This document shows positions 9,285 through 18,836 of a stretch of 64,000 bases of DNA, piece by piece (positions within the stretch are counted from its first letter, which is position 1; each line of letters opens with the position of its first letter). Source of the stretch: an uncultured Clostridia bacterium (lineage in GTDB: Bacteria; Bacillota; Clostridia; Christensenellales; CAMQZB01). A program made the translations under genes and the position numbers. The notes below the pieces were generated by a model. It did not search any database, had not been told where the DNA came from, and saw nothing but the letters and a program-made list of their open reading frames with translations. The stretch is taken from assembly GCA_947039455.1 (NCBI GenBank), contig CAMQZB010000004.1:1-64000 (forward strand), read 5' to 3'.

Positions 9285-9926
9285 TTATTTGCAATAGAAA
9301 ACGTTACAAATTTTCCAACAAAATAAAATACCACAAAGTGTAGCTATAGGAAGGAAGAAAAAGAAATGCACATAACTAGAATATAAGTGAAGATAAATAA
9401 ACCCAATTCCCAAAATTATATAAAAACAAACAGTCAAAAATTTTTCAACCACATCAAAACTATTAACGTTTAATTTTCCAGTTTGATCCAAATCATGTTT
9501 TTTTACAACTTTATCATAATAGTTAATTCCATTTTTTATTTTCAAAATTGATTTTTCAACTTTTTTCAGCTTCAAACCAGCAAAAATCAAGTTTACTGAA
9601 AAAGAACGCTCATTTGCACTACTATCATCATCACTACCCTTTTTAACCCTATTTTCCTCAAATTTACTTTTTGCAGTACCTATATTAGACTTAAATTCAT
9701 GGCATATAGCCATTTTCACCTTTAGTCGAGTATAAAGTCGACTTAGTGCCTGTTTGTCCCTATACGTCCTTGCTTTTTCTAGTTTTAGGCGAATATTTGT
9801 TTTATATAACACTATTAAACCGAACGCAAGTTTATTTAGCATTCTAAAGAGAAAATATGCTATAATCCCAAAAAAAAAGTATAACAAAAATTGGCTGAGG
9901 TGGGTAAGAGTTTCGAAAAGACTCAT
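9285..9926 (-). CDS. yabQ: Spore cortex biosynthesis protein YabQ-like membrane protein
   Basis: Multi-TM topology and position between yabP and divIC; sequence similarity itself is weak. Confidence 0.55.
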   Translation of the reverse strand: MSLFETLTHLSQFLLYFFFGIIAYFLFRMLNKLAFGLIVLYKTNIRLKLEKARTYRDKQALSRLYTRLKVKMAICHEFKSNIGTAKSKFEENRVKKGSDDDSSANERSFSVNLIFAGLKLKKVEKSILKIKNGINYYDKVVKKHDLDQTGKLNVNSFDVVEKFLTVCFYIILGIGFIYLHLYSSYVHFFFFLPIATLCGILFCWKICNVFYCK

Positions 9927-10171
9927 TTGAAGAGCCTTTTGAAGATTGGTTCTTTAGCACCTTTATAGTTCACTTCGCAAATATCGCCACTTATTTCAAG
10001 TACTTCATTTTCGCAGTCAAATTTTGAGATCAGTAGATTTTTGCCTTTTATCAAGCAACAGCAGTCCACCATTTCTATGTTAATTTTACTTTCGTCAAAG
10101 TCCACTACATTCTTTACGCCCGTTATTGATATTTCTTTTCTGTTCTTTATATTAGTAATTTGTTCATTCAT
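9923..10171 (-). CDS. yabP: Sporulation protein YabP/YqfC family
   Basis: KEISITGVKNVVDFDESKINIEMVDCCCLIKGKNLLISKFDCENEVLEISGDICEVNY. Confidence 0.8.
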   Translation of the reverse strand: MNEQITNIKNRKEISITGVKNVVDFDESKINIEMVDCCCLIKGKNLLISKFDCENEVLEISGDICEVNYKGAKEPIFKRLFK

Positions 10172-10251
10172 ATCATCACCTCACTACTAATATTCTATTC
10201 TTGGTTTATATGTTTTATGTTAATTTTTATTTGATTTTGTTCGTAAGTTAC

Positions 10252-10301
10252 ATGGGGCTATGTGCCCCAAACCCCCACAAGGTGCTTCACCCCTTGACCC
10301 G
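10252..10301 (+). repeat. GC-rich double stem-loop interspersed element, copy A
   Basis: ATGGGGCTATGTGCCCCAAACCCCCACAAGGTGCTTCACCCCTTGACCCG. Confidence 0.9.
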
Positions 10302-10404
10302 TTTTTGTTTCATTTGTTTTACTGCCAACGCCGTTACTTTTCTTTTCTAAATGTCTTTTTTATTAACGCATGTACATTTTGACGGATGAAAATTCATTAG
10401 TCAA

Positions 10405-10454
10405 ATGGGGCTATGTGCCCCAAACCCCCACAAGGTGCTTCACCCCTTGACCCA
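10405..10454 (+). repeat. Interspersed element, copy B
   Basis: Near-identical to copy A, including ~50 bp of 3' flank (TTTTACTGCCAACGCCGTTACTTTTCTTTTCTA). Confidence 0.9.
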
Positions 10455-10560
10455 TTTTTGTTTCATATGTTTTACTGCCAACGCCGTTACTTTTCTTTTC
10501 TATTTATCTTTATTATCAAAGTCTGCCAGAAGCGTTAGCAAAAAAATAACCAATAATAAA

Positions 10561-10609
10561 TGGGTCAAGGGTAATAACCCTTGTCAGGGTTTGGGGCGGA
10601 CAGCCCCAT
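10561..10609 (-). repeat. Interspersed element, copy C (inverted)
   Basis: TGGGTCAAGGGTAATAACCCTTGTCAGGGTTTGGGGCGGACAGCCCCAT. Confidence 0.9.
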
Positions 10610-10635
10610 TTTACTCACGTACTATCCAAAAAAAA

Positions 10636-10665
10636 ACTGTGCTACACTTAAAAGCATAGCACAGT
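10636..10665 (-). terminator. Intrinsic terminator of ftsH
   Basis: ACTGTGCTA...TAGCACAGT with a T-run on the minus strand. Confidence 0.75.
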
Positions 10666-10686
10666 AATTATTAACTTATAATATTA

Positions 10687-12660
10687 TTAAACGTCTTTCT
10701 TGTCTGAATTCTCAGTAACTTCTGGTACTTCAGTTGTTTGAGCAACATCGGTAACTTCAGTGACTTCGGCTTTAATTTGGTTATTAATTTCAGCTATTTT
10801 TACGTTTTCTTCGATTTTCTTATCAACTTCTTTTAGGTACTCTCTAATTTCATCAAGAGATTTACCAGCAATAAGCATATCAACTTCAGTAGAATATATT
10901 GTTTCTCTTTCTATTAAAAGTCTACTCATGTTCTCAAGAACCTTTTTGTATTCCGTTAATTTTTTAGTAGCAATAAGATGACAGCCCTCGATAATATTTC
11001 TGACTTCTTCGTCAACCATAGCAGATTGATATTCACTAACACTGCTGTGATTTTGATAGTTACGTCCTAAGAAAACTTCTTGATCGCTTGAAAGTTTAAC
11101 AAGCCCGACCTTATCGCTCATACCCCATTCAGTAACCATTGCCGTAGCAATTTTAGTTACGTGTTCGATATCACCAGAAGCACCAGTACAGTAATCTTTG
11201 ATGATGATTTCTTCAGCAACACGACCACCAAGTGCCATAGTAATATTAGCAAGCAGTTTAGATTTAGACATGTGACTGTCGTCAGTTTCCGGTCTAGTCA
11301 TAGTATAACCAGCAGCCATACCACGAGGAATAATAGAAACTTCATGAACAGGATCGTTACCTTCAACTACTTTGGCTAAGATAGCGTGACCAGCTTCATG
11401 ATAGGCAGTAATTCTCTTATCAGTTTCAGTAATGATACGACTTTTCTTTTGAGGTCCGATCAATACTTTATTAATAGCTTCGTTAATATCAAGTTGCTCA
11501 ATAGTGTTTCTATTTTTTCTAGCAGCTAATATAGCCGCTTCATTTAATAGATTAGCAATATCAGCACCAGTGAAACCTGAAGTAATTCTTGCAAGCGCTT
11601 TGAAATCGATATTTGGCGAAATCGGTTTATTTCTTGAATGCACTTTAAATATAGCCTCACGACCACGCACATCAGGAATATTAACAAAAATTTGTCTATC
11701 GAATCTACCTGGACGCAACAATGCAGGATCAAGAACGTCCGCTCTGTTTGTTGCAGCTATAACGATAATACCGTCATTAGTTTCGAAACCGTCCATTTGT
11801 ACTAGCAATTGGTTCAAAGTTTGCTCACGTTCGTCGTGTCCACCGCCCATTCCTGCGCCACGTTGACGACCTACTGCATCAATCTCATCAATAAAGATAA
11901 TACAAGGAGCGTTCTTTTTAGCATCTTCAAACAAACTTCTAACTCTTGAAGCACCTACACCCACATACATTTCTACGAAATCAGAACCTGAAATTGAGAA
12001 GAAAGGTACTTTAGATTCACCAGCAACAGCTTTAGCGAAAAGTGTTTTACCTGTTCCTGGAGGACCTACCATTAAAACTCCACGAGGAATTTTAGCGCCA
12101 AGCTCTGAGAACTTTTTAGAGTTTTTTAAGAAATCAACGATTTCTTCAAGCTCTTCTTTTTCTTCCTCAGCACCAGCAACGTCAGAGAAACGTACTTTAA
12201 TGTTATCGTTAATTCTCGCTTTACTTTTACCGAAGTTATTAATCTTAGACCCACCACCTTGCATATTCTTCATAACGAAGAAGAACAAGACCATAACACC
12301 TATTATAATAAGGTACGGTAAGAATGAAGCTAGGAACTGTCCTGCGTTTGGATCATCTAAACTTACAACAACTTTATAGTTGCCTGTGCTGTCTTTAAGA
12401 TCTAATTGTGCAGCAGTTCTTGAGAAAATTTTTGCTTTATATACTGCTGTTTTGTCACCAACTGTGGTGAAACCCTCTATCCAATAGTTACCATTAATTT
12501 CAACTTCCGCAATGTTTCCTTTGTCTACTTCGCTTAGGAACTCAGTATAATCAATTTCTTTAGGCTCATTTTGTTTAAAAACAGAGCTAAATGAAATAAA
12601 TAATACAGCTGCTAATACTATTGAAATAATAAGTATTATTGATTTATTATTACTTTTCAA
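10687..12660 (-). CDS. ftsH: ATP-dependent zinc metalloprotease FtsH
   Basis: GPPGTGKT Walker A, second region of homology, HEAGH zinc motif, N-terminal TMs. Confidence 0.98.
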   Translation of the reverse strand: MKSNNKSIILIISIVLAAVLFISFSSVFKQNEPKEIDYTEFLSEVDKGNIAEVEINGNYWIEGFTTVGDKTAVYKAKIFSRTAAQLDLKDSTGNYKVVVSLDDPNAGQFLASFLPYLIIIGVMVLFFFVMKNMQGGGSKINNFGKSKARINDNIKVRFSDVAGAEEEKEELEEIVDFLKNSKKFSELGAKIPRGVLMVGPPGTGKTLFAKAVAGESKVPFFSISGSDFVEMYVGVGASRVRSLFEDAKKNAPCIIFIDEIDAVGRQRGAGMGGGHDEREQTLNQLLVQMDGFETNDGIIVIAATNRADVLDPALLRPGRFDRQIFVNIPDVRGREAIFKVHSRNKPISPNIDFKALARITSGFTGADIANLLNEAAILAARKNRNTIEQLDINEAINKVLIGPQKKSRIITETDKRITAYHEAGHAILAKVVEGNDPVHEVSIIPRGMAAGYTMTRPETDDSHMSKSKLLANITMALGGRVAEEIIIKDYCTGASGDIEHVTKIATAMVTEWGMSDKVGLVKLSSDQEVFLGRNYQNHSSVSEYQSAMVDEEVRNIIEGCHLIATKKLTEYKKVLENMSRLLIERETIYSTEVDMLIAGKSLDEIREYLKEVDKKIEENVKIAEINNQIKAEVTEVTDVAQTTEVPEVTENSDKKDV

Positions 12661-12835
12661 ATCTATCCTCCAAAATTTATAATTCTATTTTTATTTTGTT
12701 TATTTAACTAAAAATATCAAGTAAGTTTAGTCTACCATATTTTACTAAAAGACACAAGCATATTAGCAAAATTGACTTTATTTTATTGTGTTATTTTTAT
12801 CATATTAAAATACTCAAATTGCTAAAATAATATTA

Positions 12836-12864
12836 TTGACTTTTATCCTTTAATAAATTATAAT
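12836..12864 (+). promoter_or_regulatory. Consensus sigma-A promoter for cvpA
   Basis: TTGACT (12836-12841) - 17 nt - TATAAT (12859-12864). Confidence 0.75.
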
Positions 12865-12903
12865 ATAGATAAGGAAATAAACATATACAACGGAGGAACT
12901 TAA

Positions 12904-13599
12904 ATGATAGCAGATATTATTTTAATATTATTATTATTACTCTTTGCAGGAATGGGCATGAAAAAAGGTTTTATGAAGACTATGCTTTCATTCGCAGGAA
13001 TAATTTTGTCACTTATAATCGCAGTTTTCTTAACTAATTCATTTGCAGGAATGTTAGAAGGAACGGGAATACACGATTTCATAATTAAATCATCTAGCGG
13101 AATGCTTGATGGCGTAGGTGGATTTATGGCAACAGAGATTCCATCATACGAAGTTTTATACGAAGCACTAAGTGCAAGCATGCCTGATTTCATTGCAAAA
13201 ATGCTAGCAGATTCAGCAGCAGCATTAATCGGCACTTCAGCAAATATGACAATCGCCGAACTTTTAACACCAACATTAGCTTCATTCTTCTTGCATATAG
13301 CATCATTCTTTATATTGTTTGTTGGTTCATTTATTATTACACTTATAGTCAAAGCAATAGTATCTGCAATAACATCACTTCCTATTATAAGTACAGTAGA
13401 TAAATTACTTGGATTTGTATTAGGGTTAGTGAAAGGTATATTATTTATATCAGCAGTAATGTTATTGTTATCATTTATGGGTAATATAGGCTTTGTTGAA
13501 ACAATAAACACATACATTATGGATTCTTTTTTAGCATCATATATGTACAATAATAATATTTTACTTATTATAGTAGACTTTGTAATTAACTTATTATAG
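12904..13599 (+). CDS. CvpA family membrane protein
   Basis: MIADIILILLLLLFAGMGMKKGFMKTMLSFAGIILSLIIAVFL; multi-TM. Confidence 0.8.
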   Translation: MIADIILILLLLLFAGMGMKKGFMKTMLSFAGIILSLIIAVFLTNSFAGMLEGTGIHDFIIKSSSGMLDGVGGFMATEIPSYEVLYEALSASMPDFIAKMLADSAAALIGTSANMTIAELLTPTLASFFLHIASFFILFVGSFIITLIVKAIVSAITSLPIISTVDKLLGFVLGLVKGILFISAVMLLLSFMGNIGFVETINTYIMDSFLASYMYNNNILLIIVDFVINLL

Positions 13600-13607
13600 A
13601 AATATAA

Positions 13608-13623
13608 TGTTCCACGTGGAACA
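13608..13623. promoter_or_regulatory. parS: parS site 1
   Basis: TGTTCCACGTGGAACA, perfect 16-bp palindrome of the parS consensus. Confidence 0.95.
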
Positions 13624-13635
13624 ATCACAAGCTAA

Positions 13636-13675
13636 TAAAAAAGGATATAATTAATTTTATATCCTTTTTTTATAT
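13636..13675. terminator. Intrinsic terminator after cvpA
   Basis: AAAAAAGGATATAA-ttaatt-TTATATCCTTTTTTT. Confidence 0.75.
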
Positions 13676-13758
13676 TTATTATTATTACATAAATCAATAT
13701 ATATGTAATCATTTATTAAAAACTAAATTCAACCACAACATATATGAAAGCTATAAAA

Positions 13759-13774
13759 TGTTCCACGTGGAACA
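13759..13774. promoter_or_regulatory. parS: parS site 2
   Basis: TGTTCCACGTGGAACA, identical to site 1, 151 bp away. Confidence 0.95.
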
Positions 13775-13803
13775 ATCATAAAACACCACTACTCTATTTA
13801 TAT

Positions 13804-13846
13804 AAAAAAAAGTATATAACTAATAAAGTTATATACTTTTTATATT
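13804..13846. terminator. Intrinsic terminator of dnaN
   Basis: AAAAAAAGTATATAAC-taataaa-GTTATATACTTTTT. Confidence 0.7.
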
Positions 13847-13861
13847 ATCATTATAAATTGA

Positions 13862-14962
13862 TTAAGCAGTTCTGATTGGTAAAATCATATAAAGTGTATC
13901 ATCATTATCAACAGGAGTTATTAACGCTGGTGACGTACTTGAATTAAACTTAAACTTTACATTCTCAACACCAATTGCTTTTAAGGCATCTGAAACATAT
14001 CTTGGATTGAAAGAAATATGTAATTCCTTTCCTTCTAAAGTGATTGCAATCTTTTCTTTAATATTACCTATTTCTGAAATAGAAATGATATTACAATTTT
14101 CTTCTTTGATATCAAATGTTACAAGATTATTTTTCAAACCACGAGCAAGAACACTGGCTCTTTCAAGACCTTCTTCAAGTTGTGATTTTTTAAAGTTTAC
14201 ATTTGAAATGAAATCTTTAGGAATAATGTTTCCATAAAGAATAAATTCACCTTCAAGCAATCTAGTCATAATAGTAACACTTTCAATTTCCACCATAAGT
14301 TTATTATTTTCAATATAAACAGTTACTGGATTTTCATCATTCACAAGAAGTTTAGAAATTTCAACTAAAGATCTAGCAGGAATAATAACATTCAATTTTG
14401 CAGAAGCTTGCTCAAGAGGTTTTTTTACTAACGCTAAACGGTATCCATCAAGAGCCACCGCTGTCATTGAATAATCTTCAATTTCAAAAAGAACACCTTT
14501 AAGTATCGGACGTGAATCTTCAACAGCAGAACAAAAAACAGTTTTAGTAATTAAGTCTTTCAATTCTTTTTGAATTAAAGAAAAAGTTTCTCCCAATTGA
14601 ATTCTTTCAAAAGCAGGAAACTCGTCAACAGTCAAACATTGCAAAATACCTTCAGAATCGTTATATTTAATTTTCAAGCAATTATTATTAACAAGAGACA
14701 ATTCAATTTGCTCGTTGTTTAGTTTTTTAATAAAGTCAAGAAAGTATTTTCCTGGAACAACGATTTCACCTTCAACCAAAATTTCAGCAGGAATTTTTTG
14801 TTCAATAGAAATTTCTAAATCAGTAGCAGTTAAAATCAAAGAATTATCACGAGCTGAAATTTTAATTCCCTCAAGAACTGGAGCAGCGGATTTACCGCTA
14901 ATAGCTTTTGATACATTAGATACTGCGATACTCAAGTTTAAACCATCACAAATAGCCTTCAT
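13862..14962 (-). CDS. dnaN: DNA polymerase III beta clamp
   Basis: 366 aa; MKAICDGLNLSIAVSNVSKAISGKSAAPVLEGIKISARDNSLILTATDLEISIE; C-terminus LITPVDNDDTLYMILPIR. Confidence 0.97.
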   Translation of the reverse strand: MKAICDGLNLSIAVSNVSKAISGKSAAPVLEGIKISARDNSLILTATDLEISIEQKIPAEILVEGEIVVPGKYFLDFIKKLNNEQIELSLVNNNCLKIKYNDSEGILQCLTVDEFPAFERIQLGETFSLIQKELKDLITKTVFCSAVEDSRPILKGVLFEIEDYSMTAVALDGYRLALVKKPLEQASAKLNVIIPARSLVEISKLLVNDENPVTVYIENNKLMVEIESVTIMTRLLEGEFILYGNIIPKDFISNVNFKKSQLEEGLERASVLARGLKNNLVTFDIKEENCNIISISEIGNIKEKIAITLEGKELHISFNPRYVSDALKAIGVENVKFKFNSSTSPALITPVDNDDTLYMILPIRTA

Positions 14963-14984
14963 AATTTTCTCCTTATGTATATAA

Positions 14985-15490
14985 AGTGTATATTCACTTC
15001 ATAATTTATTTACTATATATAAGTATAACAAAAATACCAATAAATTAAAACCAAAATTACTAACAAAATAGATAATTTTAAAAGAATTTTTCGAAGTTTA
15101 ATAAAAATCAGTAATAAGTATCAAAAGTTAAGGAACAACTGAAACTTATCCACAGAAATAAATCAACAACAGCCAAAATACTAGTTAGTTATAGTATATA
15201 TAGTATAGATAATAGTAGTAATAGTAGGGGCTGTGGAAATGTGGACAACGTGATTTTCCTTAGTAGTAATAACGAAAATCGGGATTTTGTATGTGTATAA
15301 CATTTGGAAGTTATGCACAATTACTCCACAAATCAAGGCTTTTTTGTAAAATAATGTGGATAACTATTATAAAACACTGATATATTGTAAAATAAAAGAA
15401 GGTCCAAAATGGCTAAAAAGGGTACTTATCAACAAAGTAACAGAGTTGTGGATAACTTTTGTACACATTCCGTGTGTAGTTTTGTTAAAT
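14985..15490. other. oriC: Probable chromosomal replication origin (oriC)
   Basis: Intergenic dnaN-rsmG; perfect DnaA boxes at 15146, 15355 and 15447; near-boxes at 15240 (TGTGGACAA), 15292 (TGTGTATAA), 15311 (TTATGCACA) and 15426 (TTATCAACA); GC-rich/DnaA-trio/AT-rich module; local switch of gene orientation. Confidence 0.85.
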
Positions 15491-15496
15491 GATAAA

Positions 15497-16198
15497 TTAA
15501 AGAATAGGATCTGTACGTTCTTTATTTAAGCCACGTGGAAATTGTTTTGGAGTGTTTGAAACTTTAGTAATAATAACAAGGGTACGTTTAATATCCTCAC
15601 CAATATCTGAAACTTCCACCACTTCAGTTAATTTACCGCCAAGAAGAAAAATAGCATTTTTAGCAAGTTCAAGTTCTTCAGTAACATCAGTTTTATAACC
15701 GATGAAAATTCCACCAATTTTAACAAGAGGCAAACAGTATTCAAGCAAGGTTGGAAGTTTCGCCACCGCACGACTTGTAACTACATCAAAAGATTCACGG
15801 TGTTTACCACGAGCCATGTCCTCAACACGAGTATGTATAGCAACGGTATTTTCCATTTTCATCAATTCAGCAGTATCGTTTAAATAAGTAATCTTTTTAT
15901 TAACTGAATCTATCATAGTCATTGAAACATCAGGACGAGCAATCTTAATTGGCAAAGCAGGGAAACCACCACCAGAACCAACGTCGCAAATTGATGCACC
16001 TGTTTCAATATATTTAACTGCAGGCAAACTATCTAAAAAATGTAGTTTTGTGACGTTTATTTCATCAGTGATAGAAGTAAGATTATATTTTTTGTTTTCT
16101 TCCACTAAGCGATTAAATAAAAAATCAAACTGTGCAATTTGAGTATCATTGAGGTCAAGCCCCATTTCTTTAGTTTTTTCAATAAAAAATTTATTCAT
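15497..16198 (-). CDS. rsmG: 16S rRNA (guanine527-N7)-methyltransferase
   Basis: ICDVGSGGGFPALPIKIARPD, VTSRAVAKLPTLLEYCLPL. Confidence 0.96.
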   Translation of the reverse strand: MNKFFIEKTKEMGLDLNDTQIAQFDFLFNRLVEENKKYNLTSITDEINVTKLHFLDSLPAVKYIETGASICDVGSGGGFPALPIKIARPDVSMTMIDSVNKKITYLNDTAELMKMENTVAIHTRVEDMARGKHRESFDVVTSRAVAKLPTLLEYCLPLVKIGGIFIGYKTDVTEELELAKNAIFLLGGKLTEVVEVSDIGEDIKRTLVIITKVSNTPKQFPRGLNKERTDPIL

Positions 16199-16489
16199 AA
16201 AGGAATTATAACATCAATTTAACTGAAAAGCAATTATTAAAAATGCAAAAACTACTTTTATTTTATTTAAAAGTGTGATATAATATAGTTAGACAAATTT
16301 AACTTTTTTATTATACATATATATAGCACGATTTTTTAGCCAATTAATCAATGAATATAGGCAAGAATTTTCAGCGATAGAAATAGTAGTAAAAAGTTAG
16401 TAATATTGTAAAGCAAATTAGTGTTTTATTTAGATAAATTATATTTAAATAGAGCAAAAGTATAGTTAAGCAAAAAAGAGGTAAAATAA

Positions 16490-17260
16490 ATGGCAATAAT
16501 TGTTTCATTTTCAAATCAAAAAGGCGGCGTAGGAAAAACCACTACTTGCGTTAATATGTCCTCATACATTGCTTTTAGCGGAAAAAAGACATTACTTGTG
16601 GATCTTGACCCACAAGGAAACGCTACAAGCGGATTAGGCGTGAAAAAAAGCGAGCTAAAAAGTTCGGTTTACAGTGTTTTATGCGGAGAAGATGATATCC
16701 GTGATGTAATTTGTAAAACATGCGTTGAAAACTTAGACATTCTTCCTTCTAATATAGACCTTGTTGGCGCTGAAGTGGAACTTGTTTATATGAAAGAGAG
16801 AGAAAAAATACTCAAAAATGCCTTAGCATCAATCGCACATAAATACGATGTAATCACCATTGACTGCCCACCGTCTTTAGGACTTTTGACAATCAATGCA
16901 CTTACTGCGTCAAATAAAGTAATAATACCTATCCAATCGGAGTTTTATGCTCTTGAAGGGTTATCACAGCTAATGAATACTATAAAACTTGTAATCAAAC
17001 ATCTGAATGCATCATTAAAAATTGACGGAGTAGTTCTTACAATGTTTGACAACAGGTCATTAATTTCTAAACAAATTAGTTCACAAATAAGAAAATATTT
17101 TGGTGCAAAGGTTTTTGAAAACCCTATCCCAAGAAACATAAGATTGTCAGAAGCACCAAGTCACGGTGTTCCGATTATGCTCCACGATCCACGTTGTGCC
17201 GGAGCTAATGCGTATTTGAGTTTGACGGACGAGTTTTTAAAACGAAATTTTAAGGAGTAA
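16490..17260 (+). CDS. parA: Chromosome partitioning ATPase ParA/Soj
   Basis: SNQKGGVGKTTTCVNMSSYIA, DLDPQGNATSGLG. Confidence 0.97.
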   Translation: MAIIVSFSNQKGGVGKTTTCVNMSSYIAFSGKKTLLVDLDPQGNATSGLGVKKSELKSSVYSVLCGEDDIRDVICKTCVENLDILPSNIDLVGAEVELVYMKEREKILKNALASIAHKYDVITIDCPPSLGLLTINALTASNKVIIPIQSEFYALEGLSQLMNTIKLVIKHLNASLKIDGVVLTMFDNRSLISKQISSQIRKYFGAKVFENPIPRNIRLSEAPSHGVPIMLHDPRCAGANAYLSLTDEFLKRNFKE

Positions 17261-17263
17261 ATC

Positions 17264-18148
17264 ATGGCAGGAAAGTCAAAAGGATTAGGAAAAGGACTAA
17301 ATGCCCTTTTTGGAGAAACTACTGAGGAATATGAGTTAGCGCTAGACGGTCAAAGTTCTGGTGGTAACAGAGAAATTTCTCTTGATAGAATTTTCAGAGA
17401 CGAAAATCAGCCTAGAAAAATGTTTGATGTTGAAGCTCTGGAAGAATTGAAAAACTCAATTTTAATTCACGGTGTTATTACACCTATTGTAGTAAATAAG
17501 ATTGAAGACAAATATCAAATTATTGCAGGCGAACGTAGATATCGTGCAGCTGTTATGGCTGGACTAGAAACTATTCCTGCAATCGTTATGGACATAAACG
17601 AAAAGAAAGTACGTGAAATTGCGTTGATTGAAAACCTACAACGTGAGGACTTGAACCCTGTTGAATCTGCTCGTGGTATCAAAGAACTTATGGACAGATA
17701 CGGTCTAACTCAAGAACAAGTTGCTGAGCGTATCAGTAAAAGCCGTTCTAACGTTGCCAATCTTCTTCGTGTTCTTACCCTTCCAACTACTGTAATTCAG
17801 CTGGTTGAACAAGATAAATTGACAGTGGGACACGCCAAAGCACTAGCTGGTATCAATGATGAACAAATTATCATTGACCAAGCCAATTACGCAAGCACCA
17901 ACAAAATCAGTGTTAGAGAACTTGAACGCAGAGTTTCTGAAATACAAAGACCTAAAGAGAAAGAAACAGTGCCAAAAGAAATCAGTATCGAACTTCGTGA
18001 TCTTGTTGATAAAATGAAAGTCACTTTCGCAACGAAAGTTAAAGCTGTTGGAAACGATAACAAAGGAAGAATAGTTATCGACTACTACACTAAAGACGAT
18101 CTTGATAGAATCTTGAAACTTATTGAGATTATGGATAGTAGAAAATAA
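17264..18148 (+). CDS. parB: ParB/Spo0J chromosome partitioning protein
   Basis: KGLGKGLNALFGE, GERRYRAAVMAGL, ALIENLQREDLNPVESARG. Confidence 0.97.
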   Translation: MAGKSKGLGKGLNALFGETTEEYELALDGQSSGGNREISLDRIFRDENQPRKMFDVEALEELKNSILIHGVITPIVVNKIEDKYQIIAGERRYRAAVMAGLETIPAIVMDINEKKVREIALIENLQREDLNPVESARGIKELMDRYGLTQEQVAERISKSRSNVANLLRVLTLPTTVIQLVEQDKLTVGHAKALAGINDEQIIIDQANYASTNKISVRELERRVSEIQRPKEKETVPKEISIELRDLVDKMKVTFATKVKAVGNDNKGRIVIDYYTKDDLDRILKLIEIMDSRK

Positions 18149-18167
18149 ATGTTAATTATGTAAATAC

Positions 18168-18204
18168 AAAAGACACACCCTACTTTAAAAGTACGGTGTG
18201 TCTT
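18168..18204 (+). terminator. Intrinsic terminator of parB
   Basis: AAAAGACACACC...GGTGTGTCTTTTT. Confidence 0.8.
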
Positions 18205-18245
18205 TTTGTATATGTTTTGTGTGGGGTGTGTGATAGTAATATCGT

Positions 18246-18315
18246 TGGGGCTTTGCCCCAAACCCCATAAGGGCTTTCGCCCTTAACCCAACAAGGGTCG
18301 TAACCCTTGACCCAT
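18246..18315 (+). repeat. Interspersed element, copy D (compound, extra CAAGGG/CCCTTG-type hairpin)
   Basis: TTGGGGCTTTGCCCCAAACCCCATAAGGGCTTTCGCCCTTAACCCAACAAGGGTCGTAACCCTTGACCCAT. Confidence 0.88.
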
Positions 18316-18379
18316 TCGTGGGGGTGTTTTTTTATAATGTGGGTTGTTGTTTGATATGAGAAAGTAAGTGTTGGAATTT

Positions 18380-18815
18380 TAATAGGTTATGTATGTTAAT
18401 ATTTAAAGACTGCACTACTTATTTAAGAGGAGTGGCGTTTGTATTATATTATGTTGGTTTGTTATTTGGCATGTCCCAATGGTACAAATAAGTTGAAAAG
18501 TTCAGTCATAGGGGTGTTTTTTGTAGTGGAAAGGAAATAGATAATGTATTCAGGGAGAGTTAGTTTTAGGGTAAAAAGTTATGTGTGGTTGTTATTAGGA
18601 AGTGAATGTTAATATAAAAAGCCACGCTACTTACTTGTAAGAGGTGGCTTTCAATTTTATGGTTATATGTTGGTTTTTGTTTATATAAGTTGTGGAATGT
18701 ATACAGTCTGGGTTTATGGTTTTTTGTGGTTGAAGTGTCCCAACGTCTCAATAAAACAGTAAAAACTCAGTAATACTGGTGTTTTCAGTAATTTGAAGTA
18801 AGAATGTATGTGTAT
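18380..18815. repeat. Diverged tandem duplication of a ~200-bp noncoding segment
   Basis: GTATGTTAATATTTAAAGACTGCACTACTTATTTAAGAGGAGTGGCG (from ~18391) vs GAATGTTAATATAAAAAGCCACGCTACTTACTTGTAAGAGGTGGC (from ~18604), plus shared ATGTTGGTTT and TGTCCCAA further on. Confidence 0.55.
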
Positions 18816-18836
18816 AACATATCAAACTGTGGATAA

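Noticed and set aside
10405-10659. ORF starting MGLCAPNPHKVLHPLTHF as a small gene
   Set aside because: It is a read-through of the GC-rich repeat (ATGGGGCTATGTGCCCC...), has no RBS and spans repeat copies B and C; not a gene.
12900-13628. Minus-strand ORF of 242 aa opposite cvpA
   Set aside because: Low-complexity I/N/P-rich translation antisense to a CvpA-family gene with a consensus promoter and RBS on the plus strand.
15525-15545. parS-like AAGCCACGTGGAAATT inside rsmG
   Set aside because: Core CCACGTGGAA matches but outer bases mismatch at several positions; weak at best.
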